Assembly: GCF_021172145.1 (NCBI RefSeq)
Contig: NZ_CP089095.1
Span: 2,232,001 to 2,296,000, forward strand
DNA: 64,000 bases
Reading direction: 5' to 3'
Source: Flavobacterium cyclinae
GTDB taxonomy: Bacteria > Bacteroidota > Bacteroidia > Flavobacteriales > Flavobacteriaceae
The notes under the pieces: generated by a model
What the model saw: only the letters and a program-made list of their open reading frames with translations
What the model was told of the DNA's origin: nothing
The model's database searches: none
Shown: positions 59,553 through 64,000 of the stretch, one piece after another
How the letters are laid out: each line of letters begins with the position of its first letter
How positions within the stretch are numbered: the stretch's first letter is position 1
Translations under genes and position numbers: made by a program

Positions 59553-60854
59553 ATGAGAACCAAATCGTTAAAGAAAAATAAAATCAATGTAATTACACTT
59601 GGATGTTCTAAAAACACTTATGATAGTGAGGTGTTGATGGGACAACTTAAAGCTAACGGAAAAGACGTAGCTCATGAAGAAGAAGGTAATATTGTAGTTA
59701 TTAATACTTGTGGTTTTATTGATAATGCAAAGGAAGAATCGGTAAATACGATTTTGGAATATGTAGATAAAAAAGATCAAGGAATTGTTGATAAAGTATT
59801 TGTTACCGGATGTTTATCTGAAAGATACCGTCCAGATTTAGAAAAAGAAATTCCAGATGTTGACCAATATTTTGGAACCACAGAATTACCTTTGTTATTA
59901 AAAGCTTTAGGAGCAGATTATAAGCATGAATTATTAGGTGAACGCTTAACAACAACTCCAAAAAATTATGCTTATTTAAAAATTGCTGAAGGTTGTGATA
60001 GACCTTGCAGTTTTTGCGCGATACCTTTAATGCGAGGAAAACACGTTTCACAACCTATTGAAAAATTGGTCAAAGAAGCAGAAAGTTTAGCAAAAAAAGG
60101 AGTAAAAGAATTAATTTTAATAGCACAAGATTTAACGTATTACGGTTTAGATTTATACAAAAAACGCAATCTTGCCGAACTATTAGAAAACTTAGTTAAA
60201 GTAGAAGGAATTGAGTGGATACGTTTGCATTATGCTTTCCCAAGTGGTTTCCCAATGGACGTTTTAGATGTAATGAAACGCGAACCAAAAATTTGTAATT
60301 ACATTGACATTCCATTACAACACATTTCAGATTCCATTTTAAAATCAATGAAACGTGGAACAACTAAAGAGAAAACGACTAAATTATTACAAGAATTTAG
60401 AGAACGTGTTCCAGGAATGGCAATAAGAACCACTTTAATTGTAGGGTATCCTGGAGAAACTCAAGAAGATTTTGAAATTCTTCGTGATTGGGTTCAAGAA
60501 ATGAAATTTGAGCGTTTAGGCTGTTTTACTTATTCTCATGAAGAAAATACTGGTGCTTTTGCTTTAGAAGACGATGTTCCTCACGAAGTAAAACAAGCAA
60601 GAGCGGCAGAAATCATGGATTTACAGTCTCAAATTTCATGGGATTTGAATCAGGAGAAAATTGGAAAAGTTTTTAAATGTGTTATAGACCGAAAAGAAGG
60701 ACAATATTTCATTGGAAGAACTGAATTTGACAGTCCAGATGTAGATAATGAGGTTTTAGTTGATGCTTCAAAATATTATTTAAAAACAGGTGATTTTGTA
60801 AATTTAAAAGTAACAGATGCTACAGAATTTGATTTGTATGCAGAACCCGTTTAA
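59553..60854 (+). CDS. rimO: Ribosomal protein S12 methylthiotransferase RimO
   Basis: A 433-residue radical-SAM enzyme that methylthiolates the conserved aspartate of ribosomal protein S12. The N-terminal UPF0004 domain binds an auxiliary cluster through Cys18, Cys53 and Cys87 (ITLGCSKN, INTCGFI, VTGCLSE). The radical-SAM CxxxCxxC is at 148/152/155 (CDRPCSFC). The TIM-barrel segments WIRLHYAFPSGFP, YIDIPLQHISDSILKSM and TTLIVGYPGETQEDF and a C-terminal TRAM domain (about 370-433) follow. Full length with own promoter and terminator. Confidence 0.95.
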   Translation: MRTKSLKKNKINVITLGCSKNTYDSEVLMGQLKANGKDVAHEEEGNIVVINTCGFIDNAKEESVNTILEYVDKKDQGIVDKVFVTGCLSERYRPDLEKEIPDVDQYFGTTELPLLLKALGADYKHELLGERLTTTPKNYAYLKIAEGCDRPCSFCAIPLMRGKHVSQPIEKLVKEAESLAKKGVKELILIAQDLTYYGLDLYKKRNLAELLENLVKVEGIEWIRLHYAFPSGFPMDVLDVMKREPKICNYIDIPLQHISDSILKSMKRGTTKEKTTKLLQEFRERVPGMAIRTTLIVGYPGETQEDFEILRDWVQEMKFERLGCFTYSHEENTGAFALEDDVPHEVKQARAAEIMDLQSQISWDLNQEKIGKVFKCVIDRKEGQYFIGRTEFDSPDVDNEVLVDASKYYLKTGDFVNLKVTDATEFDLYAEPV

Positions 60855-60871
60855 TTAAAAAATACCAATCC

Positions 60872-60902
60872 AATCCTTGCAAATATGCAAGGATTTTTTT
60901 TT
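60872..60902 (+). terminator. Rho-independent terminator of rimO
   Basis: Ten-bp stem AATCCTTGCA / TGCAAGGATT, 4-nt loop, long T-run. Confidence 0.9.
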
Positions 60903-60906
60903 AGAA

Positions 60907-60920
60907 ATGATAAATGTCAT
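60907..60920 (+). promoter_or_regulatory. Crp/Fnr-type palindrome upstream of the YdcH-like gene
   Basis: ATGATAAATGTCAT, a TGA-N6-TCA palindrome centred 33 bp upstream of the centre of the -7 box, the position of a class II activator site (about -42). Differs at one base from 62728-62741. Confidence 0.65.
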
Positions 60921-60942
60921 ATCTGATTTTATTTTTTGATGG

Positions 60943-60950
60943 TAACTTTG
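60943..60950 (+). promoter_or_regulatory. -7 box (TAACTTTG) for the YdcH-like gene
   Basis: Exact TAnnTTTG match, 26 bp before the ATG; no -33 TTG at normal spacing, as expected for an activator-dependent promoter. Confidence 0.55.
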
Positions 60951-60976
60951 AGTATAGTAATTAAAAAACCAGCATT

Positions 60977-61213
60977 ATGATAACTAAACATCCTATTTAC
61001 CAAGATTTCCCTGAATACGCTGAAAAAATCAAAGACCTTTATCATCATAATGATGAATTTCAGGTTTTACTTCATTCGTATACAGAGTTAGATGAAAAAA
61101 TCTTTAAAATTGAAACCGATGAAGAACTTGCTATGGATGATGAATTATCACATCTTAGAAAAGATCGTGTGTTTTTAAAAGATGAAATTTTCAATTTTTT
61201 AAAAGATAGTTAA
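60977..61213 (+). CDS. YdcH-like (DUF465) small protein
   Basis: A 78-residue helical protein of the YdcH/DUF465 family: FPEYAEKIKDLYHHNDEFQVLLHSYTELDEKIFKIE and LRKDRVFLKDEIFNFLKD are the two paired helices. Function of the family is unknown. It is convergent with the persulfide dioxygenase gene and shares with it both a bidirectional terminator and an upstream TGA-N6-TCA operator, suggesting joint regulation, possibly under anaerobic, nitrosative or sulfide stress. Confidence 0.85.
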   Translation: MITKHPIYQDFPEYAEKIKDLYHHNDEFQVLLHSYTELDEKIFKIETDEELAMDDELSHLRKDRVFLKDEIFNFLKDS

Positions 61214-61224
61214 AAAATTGTATT

Positions 61225-61257
61225 AATAAATAAACCGCTTAAAGCGGTTTATTTATT
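61225..61257. terminator. Bidirectional terminator between YdcH-like and persulfide dioxygenase genes
   Basis: A 16-bp nearly perfect inverted repeat (AATAAATAAACCGCTT / AAGCGGTTTATTTATT) with minimal loop, A-rich on one side and T-rich on the other; the minus-strand stop codon lies two bases away. Confidence 0.88.
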
Positions 61258-61258
61258 T

Positions 61259-62677
61259 CTATAATAATGTTGAAGGACACACATATTCTGTTTTTGGCAA
61301 CTTAGTTGTTTTAGAAATTTCATTGAATCCACCTGAGACATCTACAAAATTATCAAATCCTCGTTGTTTTAATATTGAGGCAGCAATCATACTTCGATAA
61401 CCTCCAGCACAATAAATTACAAATGGTTTGTTTTTAGGAAAACTCTCCAGTTGCGAATTTAATTGGTTTAATGGTATATTTTCAGAATTCATCAAATGTT
61501 CTGAATCGAATTCACTCTTTTTACGAACATCAAAAAGAGGTAAATCTTCTTTTTGCATTAACACTTCTAGTTGTTCTCCTGTAATTCTTTTTAAAGAATC
61601 AATTTCTTTCCCTTCTAGTTTCCAAGATTCAAATCCTCCCTCTAAATAACCGATAGTATTATCATAACCTACTCTAGACAATCGAATCATACATTCCTCT
61701 TCCCTTCCTGGTTCTGTTACTAAAAGAATAGCTTGATTAATATCAGATATCATTTCTCCAACCCACATTGCAAAGCTACCGTCTATACCAATATTAATAC
61801 TATTAGGAATAAATCCATTTGCAAAATCAGTAGCATTTCTTGTATCTAATACTAGAGCACCCGAAACAGTTGCCAAAGCTTCAAAATCTTTAGGATGTAA
61901 TGGATTTTTACCTTTTTCAATTACTTTATCTAATGACTGATAACCATTTAAATTTAACAATACATTTTTTGGAAAATACCCTGGAGGCGATGTTAAACCG
62001 GTAAGTAATTCAATTAAAAATTCATCTTCAGTCATATCAGAACGCAGTGCATAATTAGTACGTTTTTGATTTCCTAAAGTATCAGTAGTTTCTTTACTCA
62101 TATTTTTTCCACACGCACTTCCTGCACCATGATTTGGATACACAATTAAATCATCAGAAAGTGGCATAATTTTCTCACGGAGTGAATGATATAATAAACG
62201 AGCTAATTTTTCTTGTGTTAAATCGGCTATTACGTGTTGGGCTAAATCTGGCCGACCCACATCGCCAATAAATAATGTATCTCCGGATATAATTCCGTGT
62301 TCCTTATCATTTTCATCAATAAGTAAATAAGTTGTGCTTTCCATGGTGTGCCCCGGAGTATGAATGGCTTTAATTTTATAATTACCAACGGTAAAAACCT
62401 GACCATCTGTAGCAATTATTGCAACATAATTTGGCTTAGCAGTTGGACCAAAAACAATTTCAGCACCTGCTTTTTCCTTTAAATCTAAATGACCACTAAC
62501 AAAATCAGCGTGGAAATGCGTTTCAAAAACATATTTAATTTTAGCATTATCTTTTTTTGCACGATCAATATAAGGTTGGACTTCTCTAAGAGGGTCAAAA
62601 ATAGCGGCTTCACCATTATTTTCAACATAATAAGCAGCGTGTGCAATACACCCTGTATAAATTTGTTCTACTTTCAT
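61259..62677 (-). CDS. Persulfide dioxygenase-rhodanese (Blh/CstB-like MBL-fold protein)
   Basis: A 472-residue sulfur-detoxification enzyme. The MBL-fold dioxygenase domain (1-245) has the metal ligands THFHADFVSGH, IHTPGHTMES, SGDTLFIGDVGRPDL and YPNHGAGSACGK. A first rhodanese-like domain (about 260-360) lacks an active Cys (LLVTEPGREEE). The second (about 370-465) has it: FVIYCAGGYRSMIA. This order matches CstB, which oxidises persulfide and makes thiosulfate. A Crp/Fnr-type palindrome sits upstream; in flavobacteria such genes often accompany YeeE/YedE and Crp/Fnr genes, none of which is in this window. Confidence 0.9.
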   Translation of the reverse strand: MKVEQIYTGCIAHAAYYVENNGEAAIFDPLREVQPYIDRAKKDNAKIKYVFETHFHADFVSGHLDLKEKAGAEIVFGPTAKPNYVAIIATDGQVFTVGNYKIKAIHTPGHTMESTTYLLIDENDKEHGIISGDTLFIGDVGRPDLAQHVIADLTQEKLARLLYHSLREKIMPLSDDLIVYPNHGAGSACGKNMSKETTDTLGNQKRTNYALRSDMTEDEFLIELLTGLTSPPGYFPKNVLLNLNGYQSLDKVIEKGKNPLHPKDFEALATVSGALVLDTRNATDFANGFIPNSINIGIDGSFAMWVGEMISDINQAILLVTEPGREEECMIRLSRVGYDNTIGYLEGGFESWKLEGKEIDSLKRITGEQLEVLMQKEDLPLFDVRKKSEFDSEHLMNSENIPLNQLNSQLESFPKNKPFVIYCAGGYRSMIAASILKQRGFDNFVDVSGGFNEISKTTKLPKTEYVCPSTLL

Positions 62678-62697
62678 GACATAACTTTTAGAAGTTA

Positions 62698-62705
62698 CGA
62701 ATTTA
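62698..62705 (-). promoter_or_regulatory. -7 box (TAAATTCG, one mismatch) of the persulfide dioxygenase gene
   Basis: TAnnTTTG with one mismatch on the minus strand, 20 bp before the ATG. Its centre lies exactly 33 bp from the operator centre, the same distance as at the YdcH-like gene. Confidence 0.5.
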
Positions 62706-62727
62706 CATGACTGTAGTATTAAGTAAA

Positions 62728-62741
62728 ATGATAAATATCAT
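62728..62741 (-). promoter_or_regulatory. Crp/Fnr-type palindrome upstream of the persulfide dioxygenase gene
   Basis: Perfect inverted half-sites ATGAT-N4-ATCAT (TGA-N6-TCA). Matches 60907-60920 in 13 of 14 bases, flanked in both by AA on the left and AT on the right. Confidence 0.7.
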
Positions 62742-62756
62742 ATAGAAAACATGCAA

Positions 62757-63875
62757 CTAGTTTTCTAATACTCGATTAATTTGAATAAAACGTTTTTTGT
62801 AGTACGGTTCTTCAGTTGAAGAAATAATTACTCCAGCTTGAACTGAGGAATGAATAAATTTTATTTCATCGCCATTAACTTCAGTAATCATCCCAACATG
62901 ATTGACACTTCCTCTTCCATTTGTTGAAAAGAAAATCAAATCACCTTTTTGAGCCTGACTTCTATCTATTTTATAACCAGCCCCAACAGCCATTGAACTA
63001 GATGAACGAGGCAATGTCATATCGATATGTTGAAAAGTTGCATACATTAATCCAGAACAATCAAAACCAGCGCTAGTTGTTCCGCCACCACGATAACGAG
63101 TTCCTATATGCTCCGAAGCTTTTGAAATTAAAAATTCTGCTTTTGTAGTATTTTCTAAATTAAGTTCTTCTTTTGGTTGCGTAGTTGCTACTACTTCTTT
63201 TTTGTGATTTTCAAACTCTACATTCCCTTTTCTAACAATTACTTCATATCCAATAGGCAAATTAGCAATAATTTCTGGATTCATTTCTTCCAATTCTCTA
63301 ACACTTACTTTATACTTCTTAGAAAGTCGGTATAATGTTTCTCCTTTAGCAACTTTATGAACTTTATTACCCAATTCATCTGTTTCTAAATTGTCTGTAA
63401 TTGATTGTTCTTTAGGAGTATCCAATTCATTATTTTTCTCTTCTTTTTGGACAGGTTTAGGAATTTCACTTGTTGAAGCAACAATAATTTTATCACCAAT
63501 TTGAATTGATTCAGGTTTAATATTGGGATTTAATTCCTTAAGTTTATCGAGACTGATATTATATTTTTTAGAAATCTTATAAAGTGATTCACCTGAAGTT
63601 ACGATATGAATTTCTGTAGTATTAGAAGTTGCTTTACTATTTTTCTCTTTTGATTTTTTATTTTTATTTGGAATTACAAGAATGGTTTTCAACTGCAATA
63701 TTGCACCCTTAGTTTTAGGATTTAATTCATAAATATCTGCCTCTGTAACACCATATTTCTTAGCAATAGAATAAATAGATTCACCTGAAACTACGGTATG
63801 TTTAATTGTTTTTTGAGAGAAAACAAATCCGCTAGTAAATAAAAATAAAAAAGTGATTACATGTAATAATTTCAT
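62757..63875 (-). CDS. LysM-NlpC/P60 peptidoglycan hydrolase
   Basis: A 372-residue exported cell-wall hydrolase. Signal peptide (KLLHVITFLFLFTSGFVFSQ), three LysM domains (about 25-70, 88-132, 165-212; for example HTVVSGESIYSIAKKYGVTEADIYELNP), a Glu/Lys-rich linker, then an NlpC/P60 domain (about 240-372). Catalytic Cys in SAGFDCSGLMYATFQH, His in SVNHVGMITE and the third polar residue near FIHSSV are present. It should cleave peptide bonds in peptidoglycan stems in the periplasm. Monocistronic as far as can be seen. Confidence 0.93.
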   Translation of the reverse strand: MKLLHVITFLFLFTSGFVFSQKTIKHTVVSGESIYSIAKKYGVTEADIYELNPKTKGAILQLKTILVIPNKNKKSKEKNSKATSNTTEIHIVTSGESLYKISKKYNISLDKLKELNPNIKPESIQIGDKIIVASTSEIPKPVQKEEKNNELDTPKEQSITDNLETDELGNKVHKVAKGETLYRLSKKYKVSVRELEEMNPEIIANLPIGYEVIVRKGNVEFENHKKEVVATTQPKEELNLENTTKAEFLISKASEHIGTRYRGGGTTSAGFDCSGLMYATFQHIDMTLPRSSSSMAVGAGYKIDRSQAQKGDLIFFSTNGRGSVNHVGMITEVNGDEIKFIHSSVQAGVIISSTEEPYYKKRFIQINRVLEN

Positions 63876-63925
63876 TAGAATACATTTATATGGAATATAG
63901 AAATACTAAGTGTTGCAAGATAAAG

Positions 63926-63951
63926 AAAACTCCCTTTTTAAAGGGAGTTTT
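63926..63951 (-). terminator. Rho-independent terminator of the edge gene
   Basis: Nine-bp stem AAAACTCCC / GGGAGTTTT; the inner TTT/AAA can extend it. T-run on the minus strand. It ends the partial gene entering from the right edge. Confidence 0.8.
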
Positions 63952-63971
63952 AACATTATTTTAAAATTAAA

Positions 63972-64000
63972 TTATGCTTTTCCAGCTGCTATCAAATTCA
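63972..64000 (-). CDS. C-terminal end of a gene cut by the window edge
   Basis: On the minus strand a frame entering from the right edge ends at TAA (63972-63974) with visible tail NLIAAGKA. Another frame, ending EFDSSWKSII, is also open to the edge. The terminator just downstream supports that some minus-strand gene ends here. The family cannot be recognised from eight residues. Confidence 0.4.

Overview
The window looks like chromosome from a flavobacterium (Bacteroidota, Flavobacteriaceae). It is AT-rich. Many genes are preceded by the TAnnTTTG -7 box typical of this group. It carries gldI, a protein with a type B T9SS C-terminal signal, a choice-of-anchor L domain, DUF349, DUF5606, 2TM and OstA-like proteins, two tRNA-Glu genes, and TonB-receptor and LytTR/LytS regulation. 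I see no phage, plasmid, complete insertion sequence or CRISPR array.

Layout. 1-9.0 kb: a partial gene end, an OstA/LptA-like protein, a class III aminotransferase, a TPR protein, a DUF368 (PopT-like) lipid-carrier transporter, aroE and a DUF349 protein. 9.1-15.1 kb: a small secreted protein, mazG, DUF5606, def, ruvX, mqo and dapD. 15.2-26.3 kb: an envelope polysaccharide/LPS-core locus with an LTA-synthase-like enzyme, glycosyltransferases of families GT2 and GT9, an InaA-type kinase, a YejM/PbgA-like protein, an FkbM methyltransferase and an acyltransferase. Its second half is strikingly AT-rich. 26.3-31.5 kb: tsaC, a GxxExxY protein framed by inverted repeats, cca, ctaA and an ABC-type pair. 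31.5-38.8 kb: an Ntn-hydrolase-like protein, then a sensory unit (secreted repeat protein, LytS kinase fused to a 2TM domain, 2TM protein, LytTR regulator) beside a TonB-dependent receptor. 38.9-44.5 kb: glutaminase, a TnpR-passenger-like protein, a nucleoid-associated protein, an unknown, and a TetR/ABC1-kinase pair. 44.6-52.2 kb: an ABC exporter, a T9SS substrate, nrnA, gldI and two cyclophilin-FKBP fusions. 52.2-64 kb: typA, rpsT, two tRNA-Glu, proS, a Trp/Gly-repeat lipoprotein, a FadL-type porin, rimO, a YdcH-like protein, a persulfide dioxygenase-rhodanese and a LysM-NlpC/P60 hydrolase.

The most interesting signals lie between genes. (1) Several loci carry arrays of 6-8 nt words. ACT/AGT heptads recur at six places, often as inverted pairs and usually beginning at or inside a stop codon; in one case they also supply a false start codon. 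(2) A 47-nt block containing two LytTR-type 9-mers exactly 21 bp apart occurs upstream of both the sensory operon and the TonB receptor, which suggests one regulon. (3) Two convergent genes, YdcH-like and persulfide dioxygenase, share a TGA-N6-TCA palindrome placed exactly 33 bp from their -7 boxes. (4) The GxxExxY gene is bracketed by near-perfect 17-bp inverted repeats built from an 8-mer that recurs elsewhere in the window. (5) Several predicted TTG starts are really the last three bases of promoter -7 boxes. I corrected those starts.
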